Shown here one piece after another: positions 1-8,164 of a stretch of 64,000 nt of DNA; position 1 is the stretch's first letter; every line of letters starts with the position of its first letter. The stretch comes from Allorhizobium pseudoryzae. GTDB taxonomy: Bacteria; Pseudomonadota; Alphaproteobacteria; Rhizobiales; Rhizobiaceae. The DNA lies in contig NZ_CP049241.1 in assembly GCF_011046245.1 (NCBI RefSeq), positions 3,550,001 to 3,614,000 on the forward strand. The letters are read 5' to 3'. The translations under genes were made by a program, and so were the position numbers. A model generated the notes under the pieces. That model searched no databases, had not been told where the DNA came from, and saw only the letters and a list, made by a program, of their open reading frames with translations.

Positions 1-2
1 AC

Positions 3-1331
3 ATGCCGCTCCCGCCGGGCGATCATCAGCTCGTCTTGAAGGCCACCGCCGAGGATGGCCGGACCATCATTTCCGAGGAGATCGCCACGGTTTCCGTTCC
101 GAAAACCAAGGATGGCGAGCTTCTGGCCATGGTCAGCAAGCCCGGCCAACCGAGCCGCATTCTCGCTATGCCGAAGACCAACGACGCTGCCAAGACCGAA
201 CGGGTTGCCGTCAGCGCCAGCGAGGCGGCGACGGTTCCTGTCCTGCCTGAGGCTCCGAAGACCGAGGTAGCAGCACCGGCCGAGCCGGCGAAAACCGAAG
301 CACCGGTCGAGACCGCGTCTGCTCCAGCCGCCGCGGCAACCGCACCCGTTGCGACCGTCCCCGTGACACAGGGCGAGAAGCCGGCCCTGCAGGTGACCGC
401 CGTCGAAGTGGAAGGCGACCGCCTGTTCATTGCCGGCCTCAGCCGCTCCGGCGCGAGCCTCAAGGGCTATGCCAATAACACGCCGGTCGGCGAAGCCCGG
501 GCCGGCGGCGATGGCCATTTCGTCATCGACGGCACGATCGCCCTTCCGATCGGGGAACACCGGATTGCCGTCGATCAGCTGGATGGCAACGGCAAGGTGG
601 CGCTGCGCGTCGAGGTTCCGTTCAACCGGCCGGCGGGCGAACAGGTGGCCGCGGTCGCGACACCGCAAGCCGCAGGCTCGCTGAACCCGATCGATGCCGG
701 CGCCTTCGACAAGCTGCGCAGCGATGTGTCGCGCGCCTTCCAGCTGCTGCAGACGCTGTTTGCCAATGGCGCGACACCCGATAACGAACGGGTTGCCGCC
801 GCCCGCTCCGCCACATCCTTTGCGCTGCGGGCGCTCACCGAATATCGCCTGCCGGCCGATACCGATGCCAATACGCTGGCGATTGCCACCAACGTGATCA
901 CCGAGGCCGCCGCCGCGCTGAAGGCGCTCGATGCGCTGCCGCGCGACGTGGCAAGCCTTGGGAAGGGGCTGCCGGCGATTGCGGAGATGATTGCCAGGGT
1001 GACCGGTCCTGCCCTTCCCTCGGCGCCGGCCTCGCCGCTGCCGCAGGCGATGGCTGAGGCGCAGCAGTCAAACGCAGCGAGGACAATCGCCCAGGCACCG
1101 CTGACGCAGAGCGAAGCCGCCTCCGTCATCATCCGCCGTGGCGATACGCTGTGGCAGATCTCGCGGCGCATCTATGGCCAGGGTGTGCGCTACACGACGA
1201 TCTACCTCGCCAACCAGCAGCAGATCGCCAACCCGAACCTGATCGAACCCGGCCAGATTTTCGGCGTACCGAAGGACTCGCTGCCGGATGACGAGGCGGA
1301 GAAGATCCACCGCCGCTTCACCAAGGGCTGA
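3..1331 (+). CDS. LysM-domain peptidoglycan-binding protein (5' end missing)
   Basis: The reading frame is open from the window edge, so the first visible Met is probably internal and the true N-terminus lies upstream. The visible 442 residues contain an Ala/Pro/Thr/Glu-rich linker (about 65-125), a bacterial Ig-like fold (about 128-210), a helical region, and a C-terminal LysM domain (about 373-423) with the motif RRGDTLWQISRRIYG and the NPNLIEPGQIF end typical of LysM. LysM domains bind N-acetylglucosamine polymers, so this is a cell-wall-associated protein of the periplasm or inner membrane. The function beyond binding is unknown. A GC-rich hairpin follows the stop codon. Confidence 0.82.
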   Translation: MPLPPGDHQLVLKATAEDGRTIISEEIATVSVPKTKDGELLAMVSKPGQPSRILAMPKTNDAAKTERVAVSASEAATVPVLPEAPKTEVAAPAEPAKTEAPVETASAPAAAATAPVATVPVTQGEKPALQVTAVEVEGDRLFIAGLSRSGASLKGYANNTPVGEARAGGDGHFVIDGTIALPIGEHRIAVDQLDGNGKVALRVEVPFNRPAGEQVAAVATPQAAGSLNPIDAGAFDKLRSDVSRAFQLLQTLFANGATPDNERVAAARSATSFALRALTEYRLPADTDANTLAIATNVITEAAAALKALDALPRDVASLGKGLPAIAEMIARVTGPALPSAPASPLPQAMAEAQQSNAARTIAQAPLTQSEAASVIIRRGDTLWQISRRIYGQGVRYTTIYLANQQQIANPNLIEPGQIFGVPKDSLPDDEAEKIHRRFTKG

Positions 1332-1339
1332 GAGCCGCT

Positions 1340-1365
1340 GAAGCGCGCCTAAAACGGCGCGCTTC
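1340..1365 (+). terminator. Terminator-like hairpin after the LysM gene
   Basis: A perfect 10-bp stem, GAAGCGCGCC / GGCGCGCTTC, closes a six-base loop nine bases after the LysM stop codon. No U-run follows (the next bases are CCCC), so it may be a weak or Rho-assisted terminator or an mRNA 3'-end stabiliser. Confidence 0.5.
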
Positions 1366-1439
1366 CCCTATCAGCGGTTGGTGATCGTTGCATTGTGCCG
1401 GCGTCGGGCTTATGGGATAGCCTCCTTCCGGAGGCATGC

Positions 1440-3326
1440 ATGGCACAGACAAAGAAGACCGTTTCGGCGGATTCGGGCAATCCGCTCGGTACGCTCGTGA
1501 ACCTTTGGCCCTATATGTGGCCAAGCGGCAGGCCGGACCTGAAGGCCCGTGTCGTCTGGGCAACCCTCTTCCTGTTCATCGCCAAGTTCGTGCTGCTGGC
1601 CGTGCCCTATTTCTTCAAATGGGCGACCGATGCACTGAACGGCAGGCTGGACATGGCGGGCATCCTGCCGGCCCTGCTGCTCGGCGCCGTGGCGCTGGTC
1701 ATCGCCTATAACCTCACGCGCCTCATCCAGCTCGGCCTCAACCAGCTGCGCGATTCGCTGTTTGCCAGCGTCGGCCAGCACGCGGTGCGGCAGCTCGCCT
1801 ACAAGACCTTCGTGCACATGCACCAGTTGTCGCTGCGCTTCCACCTGGAGCGCAAGACGGGTGGGTTGTCGCGCATCATCGAGCGTGGCACCAAGGGCAT
1901 CGAGACGATCGTGCGCTTCACGATCCTCAACTCCGTGCCGACGCTGGTCGAGTTCGTGCTCACGGCCATCATCTTCTGGTATTCCTACGGCATCTCCTAT
2001 GTGCTGGTCACGGCAGCGACCGTCTGGGCCTATATCTGGTTCACCGTGAAGGCATCCGACTGGCGCATCGCCATCCGCCGCTCGATGAATGCCAGCGACA
2101 CCGAAGCCAATACCAAGGCGATCGATTCGCTCCTCAATTTCGAGACGGTCAAATATTTCGGCAACGAGGAGATGGAGGCCAAGCGCTTCGATGCCTCGAT
2201 GGCACGCTATGAGAAGTCCGCCACGCAGGTCTGGACCTCGCTCGGCTGGCTGAACTTTGGCCAGGGCGTGATCTTTGGCCTCGGCACCACCGTGATGATG
2301 GTGATGTCGGCGCTCGCCGTGCAGCGGGGCGACCAGACGATCGGCGATTTCGTTTTCGTCAACGCGCTTTTGATCCAGCTCTCCGTGCCGCTCAACTTCA
2401 TCGGTTTCGTCTACCGCGAAATCCGCCAGGGCCTCACCGATATCGAACAGATGTTCGAGCTTCTCGAGGTCGAGGCCGAAGTGGTGGACAGGCCGGATGC
2501 AAGGCCGCTGGCGATCGAGAACGGTCGCATCACCTTCCGCGACGTGCATTTTGCCTATGATCCCGAACGGCCGATCCTGAAGGGGATCTCGTTTGAGGTG
2601 CCGGCCGGCAAGACGGTGGCGATCGTCGGGCCGTCTGGTGCGGGGAAATCCACCATTTCCCGCCTGCTCTACCGGTTCTATGACATCCAGTCCGGCGCCG
2701 TCGAAATCGATGGGCAGGATGTGCGCGACGTGACGCAGAAAAGCCTGCGCGCGGTGATCGGCATGGTGCCGCAGGATACGGTGCTGTTCAACGACACGAT
2801 TGCCTACAACATCCGCTATGGCAGGCTTTCCGCCACCGACGAGGAGATGCTGGCGGCGGCCGATGTGGCGCAGATCGGCCATTTCATCACCAGCCTGCCC
2901 GACGGTTTCCAGACCATGGTGGGCGAACGCGGTCTCAAGCTCTCCGGCGGCGAAAAGCAGCGCGTGGCGATTGCCCGCACGATCCTGAAGGCGCCGCCGA
3001 TCCTGATCCTCGACGAGGCGACCTCGGCGCTCGACACGACGACCGAACAGGAAATACAGGCCGCCCTCGACGTGGTGTCGAAGAACCGCACGACGCTCGT
3101 CATCGCCCACCGCCTCTCGACCGTCATCAATGCCGACGAGATCATCGTCCTGCGCTCAGGCGAAATCGCCGAACGCGGCACGCATGCCGGCCTCCTGGAA
3201 CAGAACGGTCTCTACGCCTCGATGTGGAACCGCCAGCGCGAGGCCACCCAGGCGGAAGAGCACCTGCGCCAGGTGCGCGAAAGCGACGATCTCGGCGTGG
3301 TGGTGAGGAAGGAGCCGGCGGTGTGA
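1440..3326 (+). CDS. Atm1/HMT-type ABC exporter, fused permease and ATPase
   Basis: A half-size ABC transporter of 628 residues. The N-terminal half is a six-helix exporter membrane domain; the C-terminal half is an ATPase with Walker A GPSGAGKST, signature LSGGEKQRVAIART, Walker B ILILDEATSALD and H-loop AHRLST. Length and sequence fit the ABCB7/Atm1 group, which homodimerises and exports glutathione-linked sulfur, iron-sulfur precursors or heavy-metal conjugates. The ATG at 1440 is preferred over an upstream GTG at 1395 because GGAGG lies at 1430-1434. It is followed by the MazE gene after 89 bases and looks monocistronic. The substrate cannot be deduced. Confidence 0.92.
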   Translation: MAQTKKTVSADSGNPLGTLVNLWPYMWPSGRPDLKARVVWATLFLFIAKFVLLAVPYFFKWATDALNGRLDMAGILPALLLGAVALVIAYNLTRLIQLGLNQLRDSLFASVGQHAVRQLAYKTFVHMHQLSLRFHLERKTGGLSRIIERGTKGIETIVRFTILNSVPTLVEFVLTAIIFWYSYGISYVLVTAATVWAYIWFTVKASDWRIAIRRSMNASDTEANTKAIDSLLNFETVKYFGNEEMEAKRFDASMARYEKSATQVWTSLGWLNFGQGVIFGLGTTVMMVMSALAVQRGDQTIGDFVFVNALLIQLSVPLNFIGFVYREIRQGLTDIEQMFELLEVEAEVVDRPDARPLAIENGRITFRDVHFAYDPERPILKGISFEVPAGKTVAIVGPSGAGKSTISRLLYRFYDIQSGAVEIDGQDVRDVTQKSLRAVIGMVPQDTVLFNDTIAYNIRYGRLSATDEEMLAAADVAQIGHFITSLPDGFQTMVGERGLKLSGGEKQRVAIARTILKAPPILILDEATSALDTTTEQEIQAALDVVSKNRTTLVIAHRLSTVINADEIIVLRSGEIAERGTHAGLLEQNGLYASMWNRQREATQAEEHLRQVRESDDLGVVVRKEPAV

Positions 3327-3415
3327 GGGACTTGCTCGGGGACGGCGTCTTCCAATCTTGACACCATGCTCTTACGGGCCGATCTTGACTGAGACGACGT
3401 TGGAAAAGCGTTACC

Positions 3416-3640
3416 ATGGCACCACCCACTCTCAAGCGCGTTCACAAGCACCGGGATTCCCTGCGAGCCGCTGGCTTGCGTCCGGTGGAGATCTGGGTAC
3501 CGGACACAGGTCGAGCGGGCTTCGCCGAAGAATGCCGACGCCAGGCAAGCATCGCCGCGATGGCGGATGCTGGCGATGCCGATCTCACTGAATTTCTGGA
3601 CGCCGCCTTGAACGAACTTCTGGATGAGGACGATGCGTGA
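3416..3640 (+). CDS. MazE-family antitoxin (DUF3018)
   Basis: A 74-residue acidic protein resembling the DUF3018/MazE antitoxin family: a basic N-terminal part with the family-like segment GLRPVEIWVPDT, then an acidic tail rich in Asp/Glu ending LLDEDDA. Such proteins bind and neutralise a PemK/MazF RNase and repress their own operon. Its stop overlaps the GTG start of the toxin by four bases (3637-3640), the usual translational coupling of a toxin-antitoxin pair. A TTGACA hexamer at 3358-3363 may be part of its promoter, though no good -10 follows. The antitoxin appears intact while the toxin is not. Confidence 0.82.
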   Translation: MAPPTLKRVHKHRDSLRAAGLRPVEIWVPDTGRAGFAEECRRQASIAAMADAGDADLTEFLDAALNELLDEDDA

Positions 3641-3960
3641 GGCGTGGGGATCTCGTCACTGTGGCTTTGTCGGGAGATTTCGGCAAGCCGCGCCTTGCCC
3701 TCGCCATCCAGGCTGATCTCTACGAGACCACAGGTACACTCACAGTGCTTCTGCGTTCCAGCACTCTGGTAAACGCGCCGCTGATCCGCCAAACCGTCCA
3801 ACCCTCGCTACAAAACGGATTGGCAAAACCCTCGCAAATCATGATCGACAAGATCATGACGGTGAAGCGGGCTCGCGTTGGCTCAGCCTTCGGTTGATTG
3901 GCTGAGGAGACGATGCTCTCCGTGACGCGCCTGCTGGTCGTCTTTCTGGGACTGGCATGA
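3637..3960 (+). pseudogene. MazF/PemK-family toxin interrupted by an in-frame TGA
   Basis: The GTG start at 3637 overlaps the antitoxin stop. The first 86 codons read as a PemK/MazF mRNA interferase: MRRGDLVTVALSGDFGKPR, then a KPSQIMIDK segment and VKRARVGSAFG. A TGA occurs at 3895-3897, but the same frame continues for 20 more codons (LAEETMLSVTRLLVVFLGLA) to a second TGA at 3958-3960. From memory, family members have FGRIDDETM at this point, so the stop most simply replaces an Arg codon (CGA to TGA). The 86-residue product would lack the C-terminal helix that packs against the core and dimer interface. It is probably inactive or weakened; a sequencing error is the alternative. Confidence 0.8.
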
Positions 3961-4056
3961 CATCCACACCCCCGCCGGAACCGCATTGCTCCCAAATCCG
4001 TTTGCCTGTAGTCAGCTAGGCTTGACCCACAACGCCCGGCATTCTGGAGACCCCTG

Positions 4057-4758
4057 TTGTCCAACCTGTTCGACACCATCCGCAACACGCTCGTTCCGAT
4101 CCACAAGGAAGGCTATATCTTTGTCATCGCCTTTTTCGTGGCCTCGCTGGTGCTGGGGCTGATTGCCAAGCCGCTGTTCTGGGTCGGGCTCGTTCTGACA
4201 CTCTGGTGCGCCTATTTCTTCCGGGATCCGGAGCGCGTCGTGCCGCAGGATGACGACCTGATCATCTCGCCTGCCGATGGCCGCGTCTCGTCCGTGCAGA
4301 TGGTGGTGCCGCCGGCGGAGCTGGAGCTGGGCGCCGAACCGCTGCTGCGCATTTCCGTCTTCATGAACGTGTTTGATTGCCACGTGAACCGCGCACCGGC
4401 CCGTGGCCGCGTCTCGAAGATCGTCTACCGCCCCGGCCAGTTCGTGAATGCCGAGCTCGACAAGGCGAGCACCGACAACGAGCGCAACGGCCTCGTGATC
4501 GAAACCAAGCATGGCCGGCTCGGCGTGGTGCAGATCGCTGGTCTCGTCGCCCGCCGCATCCTCTGCTTCGTGCATGAAAATGAACCGTTGGATGCCGGTG
4601 AGCGTTTCGGTCTCATCCGCTTCGGTTCGCGCCTCGACATCTATGTGCCGGCAGGCGGTGAACCGCGTGTATCGCTCGGTCAGCGCTGCATCTGCGGCGA
4701 GACCGTGATTGCCGAATTTGGCTCGACCAAGGGCCCGACGCTCAGCCGCCGCGCTTAA
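4057..4758 (+). CDS. psd: Phosphatidylserine decarboxylase proenzyme
   Basis: A 233-residue short-form (type II) phosphatidylserine decarboxylase. It converts phosphatidylserine to phosphatidylethanolamine at the inner membrane. A hydrophobic helix pair is present near residues 20-50, followed by the conserved ADGRV and the FDCHVNRAP segment. Near the C-terminus the FGST sequence (about 222-225) is the self-cleavage site, whose Ser becomes the pyruvoyl group. The start is TTG at 4057, with GGAG about eight bases upstream; the resulting [19 protein letters not shown] start matches rhizobial homologues. pssA follows after 17 bases, so the two consecutive steps of PE synthesis form one operon. 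Confidence 0.95.
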   Translation: MSNLFDTIRNTLVPIHKEGYIFVIAFFVASLVLGLIAKPLFWVGLVLTLWCAYFFRDPERVVPQDDDLIISPADGRVSSVQMVVPPAELELGAEPLLRISVFMNVFDCHVNRAPARGRVSKIVYRPGQFVNAELDKASTDNERNGLVIETKHGRLGVVQIAGLVARRILCFVHENEPLDAGERFGLIRFGSRLDIYVPAGGEPRVSLGQRCICGETVIAEFGSTKGPTLSRRA

Positions 4759-4775
4759 CCAAACCGGAGAATGCC

Positions 4776-5591
4776 ATGCAGCCGAAGACGAACCCGGACG
4801 CCCATGACGACGATGCCGCCCGCGGCCCGCGCCTTCGGGAGATCCCGCTTCGGCTGATGGTGCCGAACCTGATCACGGTGCTTGCCATCTGCGCAGGCCT
4901 CACCGGGATCCGGCTCGCCTTCGAAAACCGGTTCGAACTGGCCGTGGCCATGGTGCTGCTCGCCGCCTTCCTCGACGGCATCGATGGGCGCGTGGCGCGC
5001 GCGCTCAAAGCCACGTCGAAATTCGGCGTCCAGATGGATTCACTCGCCGACATCATCAATTTCGGCGTCGCACCGGCACTCGTCCTCTATGTCTTCATTC
5101 TCGACAAGGTCGGCTCGATCGGCTGGATCGCCGCCCTCATCTACGCGATTGCCGCCGGACTTCGCCTCGCCCGTTTCAACGTGATGGCGGATCGCGAATA
5201 CAAGGCCAAATGGCAGAGTGAATTTTTCGTCGGCGTCCCGGCGCCGATGGGGGCGCTTCTCGTCATGCTGCCGGTCTATCTCGGCTTTCTCGGCATGGAA
5301 GGCAGCCGTCCGATCGCCTATGCCGCCACAGCATACACGGTGCTGATCGGTTACCTTCTCGTCAGCCGCCTGCCGGTCTGGTCCGGCAAGTCTGAAACCC
5401 GGGTGCGCCGCGACCTGATGCTGCCGGTCCTGCTCGGCGTCGTCATCTATGTGGCACTGCTGATGAGTTACACCTGGGAAGTGCTGGCGGTCACCACGCT
5501 CGCGTATCTCACGATCCTGCCGTTCAGCGCGCGTGCCTGGCAGCGCCGCTATGGCACGTTGACGATCGAAGACGACCACGCCAACGTCTGA
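4776..5591 (+). CDS. pssA: CDP-diacylglycerol-serine O-phosphatidyltransferase
   Basis: A 271-residue integral membrane enzyme that condenses CDP-diacylglycerol with serine to make phosphatidylserine, the substrate of the upstream psd product. The CDP-alcohol phosphatidyltransferase signature is present as DGIDGRVAR ... G ... MDSLAD (about residues 68-93), supplying the metal-binding aspartates. Several further hydrophobic helices follow. It is the second gene of the psd-pssA operon; a short stem CCGC/GCGG followed by ATTTTT lies just after the stop. Confidence 0.95.
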   Translation: MQPKTNPDAHDDDAARGPRLREIPLRLMVPNLITVLAICAGLTGIRLAFENRFELAVAMVLLAAFLDGIDGRVARALKATSKFGVQMDSLADIINFGVAPALVLYVFILDKVGSIGWIAALIYAIAAGLRLARFNVMADREYKAKWQSEFFVGVPAPMGALLVMLPVYLGFLGMEGSRPIAYAATAYTVLIGYLLVSRLPVWSGKSETRVRRDLMLPVLLGVVIYVALLMSYTWEVLAVTTLAYLTILPFSARAWQRRYGTLTIEDDHANV

Positions 5592-5626
5592 TCCTGCCGC
5601 AACGCAAGATCGGCTGCCGCTTTCTA

Positions 5627-5644
5627 CCGCAGTGCGGAATTTTT
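5627..5644 (+). terminator. Weak terminator-like element after pssA
   Basis: CCGC-AGT-GCGG is followed by AATTTTT, 36 bases after the pssA stop. The stem is only four base pairs, so this is a weak call resting mainly on position and the U-run. Confidence 0.33.
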
Positions 5645-5801
5645 GTGCTTTCCTAACAACAGCTTAACAAATGATTGCTTAAATTGAAGGCAATCTGATG
5701 CGATTTTGTTTGCGTCAAAATTCCGCCCGGTTTTCTGATGATGTGGCGCGCCCGAACGCGATGAAGAACGAGATTCGCGCCGCACTCCAGAGGAAACGCC
5801 C

Positions 5802-5930
5802 ATGGCAACCGAGAAGAAGACCATCAGCACCCTGAAACCCGAACTGCATGCGCCGCTGCGCCCGCTCGCTATCAAGGCCGTCGTGGCTGCCGCGCTGATG
5901 CTGAAGCGCAAGACGCTGAAATCCGCCTGA
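5802..5930 (+). CDS. Small basic 42-residue protein of unknown function
   Basis: An ATG at 5802 opens 42 codons, with AGAGGA at 5789-5794 seven bases upstream as a clear ribosome-binding site. The product begins MATEKKTISTLKPELHA and ends with a short hydrophobic run (VVAAALMLKRK) and a basic tail. It is preceded by an AT-rich leader of about 170 bases that contrasts with the surrounding GC-rich coding DNA and probably holds its promoter. I do not recognise a family. The amphipathic/hydrophobic C-terminal half could associate with a membrane or another protein. The ribosome-binding site and codon use support it as a real gene. Confidence 0.62.
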   Translation: MATEKKTISTLKPELHAPLRPLAIKAVVAAALMLKRKTLKSA

Positions 5931-5940
5931 TCGGACGGAC

Positions 5941-5957
5941 TGCCGGCCTGACCGGCA
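5941..5957. terminator. Possible hairpin between convergent genes
   Basis: TGCCGG / CCGGCA forms a six-bp stem with a five-base loop between the stop of the 42-residue protein and the stop of the convergent SRAP gene. There is no U-run on either strand, so the call is tentative. Confidence 0.3.
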
Positions 5958-5963
5958 AACGGT

Positions 5964-6734
5964 TCAAAACAGCGAGAGCTGGCCGCCGTCTCTGGACGAC
6001 GCGGCCTTTTTCGTCTCCGGAAGCGGTCGTGACGGTGTGACCGGAACCTGCAGATCCGGCCCCATATTGGCGACCTTGTTGACGCGATCGGACACGGGGA
6101 TCGCCTCGAACAGATCCTCCTCAGCAGGCCGCATCAGGTCTGTGACGTCGCGCGGTTCCTGCGTCTTGCAATCGAGCCAGCGTTCGAAATCTTCCGGCGA
6201 AATCACCACCGGCATGCGGTCATGGATCGGCGCGATGGCGGCATTGGCGCCCGTGGTCAGGATTGCCGCCGTGTCGAGTTCCGAGCCATCGGCGGAGGAC
6301 CAGGTTTCCATCAGCCCGGCAAAGGCAATGATGCCGCCGCGTTTGGGGCGAATCCAGTAGGCCTGCGCCTTGCCCCCCTCCTCCTTCGATGGCCGGTGCC
6401 ATTCGTAGAAACCGGAGGCCGGCACCAGGATGCGCCGATGGCGCATGGCAGCGCGGAAAGAGGCTTTTTCGATTGCCGTTTCCGCCCGGGCATTGATCAG
6501 GAGTGGAAATTCCTTCGGGTCCTTCACCCAACCGGGAAGAAAACCCCAGCGGGCCAGCATAGCCTGGCGGGCCGGCAGGTTGCTGCCCGGCGCCGGGCGA
6601 TCGCTTCCCGTCACCAGCAGAATCGGCTGCATCGGGGCGATGTTGTAGCGCTTCGGGAAGTCATCGATCGAAATCACGCTCAAGAATTCGAGGATCTCTT
6701 CCGGCGTCGCGGTCAGGGCGTAACGTCCACACAT
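5964..6734 (-). CDS. SOS response-associated peptidase (SRAP/YedK/HMCES family)
   Basis: A 256-residue SRAP-domain protein. The features of the family are visible: catalytic Cys2 (MCGRYALT), the NARAET segment with the conserved Asn, the Glu in PASGFYEW, and the His in IHDRMPVVI. YedK/HMCES proteins form a covalent thiazolidine crosslink to abasic sites in single-stranded DNA, protecting them during replication. Length is normal for the family, with a C-terminal low-complexity tail. It is divergent from the NUDIX gene, with about 107 bases between the two starts. No LexA box was recognised by eye. Confidence 0.93.
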   Translation of the reverse strand: MCGRYALTATPEEILEFLSVISIDDFPKRYNIAPMQPILLVTGSDRPAPGSNLPARQAMLARWGFLPGWVKDPKEFPLLINARAETAIEKASFRAAMRHRRILVPASGFYEWHRPSKEEGGKAQAYWIRPKRGGIIAFAGLMETWSSADGSELDTAAILTTGANAAIAPIHDRMPVVISPEDFERWLDCKTQEPRDVTDLMRPAEEDLFEAIPVSDRVNKVANMGPDLQVPVTPSRPLPETKKAASSRDGGQLSLF

Positions 6735-6841
6735 GCACCTGAGATGGCACCGGCGACCTTGGCGGTCAAGCGGCCAAGTCTGCCGTGCGCGGCAACGGGT
6801 GTGCGCCGCACCGCAGTCGTGGTCTTGCGCAAGAGAGCCGC

Positions 6842-7321
6842 ATGCCTATGCTCGAGCGCATGACACAGATGACAGCCGCACAGCCCCCCGTTTCGCAGGC
6901 CCCCTTTCCGCAGGCCGCCTCCTCCGCCATCCTGGAGCGCGAGGGGCGCTATCTGCTCATCCGGCGGCGCAACCCGCCGTCGGCCGATCTCTTCGCCTTT
7001 CCGGGCGGTCGGGCGGAACCGGGGGAGACGCCGGCCGAGACGGCGCTGCGGGAATTTTTCGAAGAGACCGGTATTGCCGCTCATTCGCCCAATCTGTTTG
7101 CCACCTATGATCTGGAAACCCGCAACGACGAGGGTGTGCTGGTGAGCCATTTCTTCCTCTCCGTTTTTTGCGTGCAGGCGGACGCATCGACACAGGCGAT
7201 TGCCGCCGATGATGCGTCGGATGCCGGCTGGTTCACGCTGGACGAGATCCGCGCCCTTGCCGTTCCGCCGAGCGTGCTGGACTGTGTGGAAAGGCTGGCG
7301 GCGCGTGATGAAGACGGCTAG
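6842..7321 (+). CDS. NUDIX hydrolase
   Basis: A 159-residue protein with a complete NUDIX box: GGRAEPGE, then REFFEETGI after seven residues, about residues 48-71. These enzymes hydrolyse nucleoside diphosphates linked to other groups. The substrate is not identifiable, though MutT-like nucleotide clean-up or ADP-ribose are possibilities. I chose the ATG at 6842 with AAGAGAG just upstream over the GTG at 6785, because the extra N-terminal residues look non-coding. The next gene starts 31 bases after the stop and may be co-transcribed. Confidence 0.9.
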   Translation: MPMLERMTQMTAAQPPVSQAPFPQAASSAILEREGRYLLIRRRNPPSADLFAFPGGRAEPGETPAETALREFFEETGIAAHSPNLFATYDLETRNDEGVLVSHFFLSVFCVQADASTQAIAADDASDAGWFTLDEIRALAVPPSVLDCVERLAARDEDG

Positions 7322-7352
7322 ATCTCGCCCGCCCCTTGCAAGGAGACCGTCC

Positions 7353-7781
7353 ATGCCCCCGATCGCCCGCGCCTCCGTTCTGCTGCTGCTGACGCTGTTC
7401 ACCGCCCCCGCGGTCGCACAGAAGCAGAGCCCGGCGCCTGCCACCGGGCCGGCGGTAACCATACCGGCAGAAGAAAAGCCCGCCCCCTATGATGCCCAGT
7501 TGTTGCGACTTGCGGAAATCCTTGGCTCCGTCCACTACCTGCGCACGCTGTGCGGCGCCGATTCGGCGGATTGGCGCACATCCATGCAGACGTTGCTGGA
7601 TGCCGAGACGCTGAACGAGCCAAAGCGGCGTGAGAAACTGACGGCATCGTTCAACCGCGGCTATCGGGCCTTTGCGGGCGTGCACACCACCTGCACACCG
7701 GCGGCCCGACAGGCGGAAGAACGCTACCGTAACGAAGGTGCAACACTGGCTGCAGAAATTGCCACACGTTACGGAAATTAG
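7353..7781 (+). CDS. TIGR02301-family secreted protein
   Basis: A 142-residue protein with a signal peptide (RASVLLLLTLFTAPAVAQ) and a mature domain containing LAEILGSVHYLRTLCG and a late second Cys (HTTCTP), matching the alphaproteobacterial family TIGR02301. Function is unknown. The two conserved cysteines could form a disulfide in the periplasm. The ATG at 7353 follows AAGGAGA at 7340-7346, a strong ribosome-binding site; the longer open frame from 7200 lies within the NUDIX gene and is rejected. It is probably in one operon with the NUDIX gene. Confidence 0.83.
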   Translation: MPPIARASVLLLLTLFTAPAVAQKQSPAPATGPAVTIPAEEKPAPYDAQLLRLAEILGSVHYLRTLCGADSADWRTSMQTLLDAETLNEPKRREKLTASFNRGYRAFAGVHTTCTPAARQAEERYRNEGATLAAEIATRYGN

Positions 7782-7887
7782 GTAATTGTTTACCTCTTTT
7801 CTGCCGCGGACGTGTCGTTTTGATAAAAGGCTGCTAGTGTTGTTAACGTGCCGGTAACAACCGGCCTCCGTTGCAAGAGGAATGAAC

Positions 7888-8145
7888 ATGCAGACAGCGC
7901 GCAACGACATCGACGACATGATCGTGCATGAGAAGATGCAGGCAGCGCTCGAATACCAGAACGAAGCCTGGGCCGACGGGCGCGCCGATGGCATCGAACC
8001 CGAGATCATTGCCGATGCCGCGATTGCCCTTGCCATGCGCGAAACCATTCGCCTGCATGGAGAGGAAGGCGCGGAGGCCATGCTGGATTCGCTTCGCGCT
8101 CGTATGCTGGCCGGCGAATTTTCGCCGGAGCGGACCGTTCAGTAA
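7888..8145 (+). CDS. Small conserved-looking acidic protein, unknown function
   Basis: An 85-residue, largely helical, acidic protein (MQTARNDIDDMIVHEKMQAA ...) without signal peptide or membrane segment. Two ATGs compete. AAGAGG at 7875-7880 leaves seven bases to the ATG at 7888 but only one to the ATG at 7882, so 7888 is preferred. An AT-rich stretch between 7782 and 7870 probably carries the promoter. The next gene begins 19 bases after the stop. I recognise no family. Confidence 0.7.
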   Translation: MQTARNDIDDMIVHEKMQAALEYQNEAWADGRADGIEPEIIADAAIALAMRETIRLHGEEGAEAMLDSLRARMLAGEFSPERTVQ

Positions 8146-8164
8146 GATTGCAAGGTTCGTGTTC

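Noticed and set aside
1410..3110. Long antisense open frame (566 codons) opposite the ABC exporter
   Set aside because: It is an artefact of high-GC codon bias opposite a clear ABC transporter gene; it has no ribosome-binding site or recognisable domain and is rich in His/Arg/Asp.
3895..3897. TGA in mazF as programmed read-through or selenocysteine
   Set aside because: No selenocysteine insertion structure is seen after the codon, and the family has a plain Arg at this position; a mutation is simpler.
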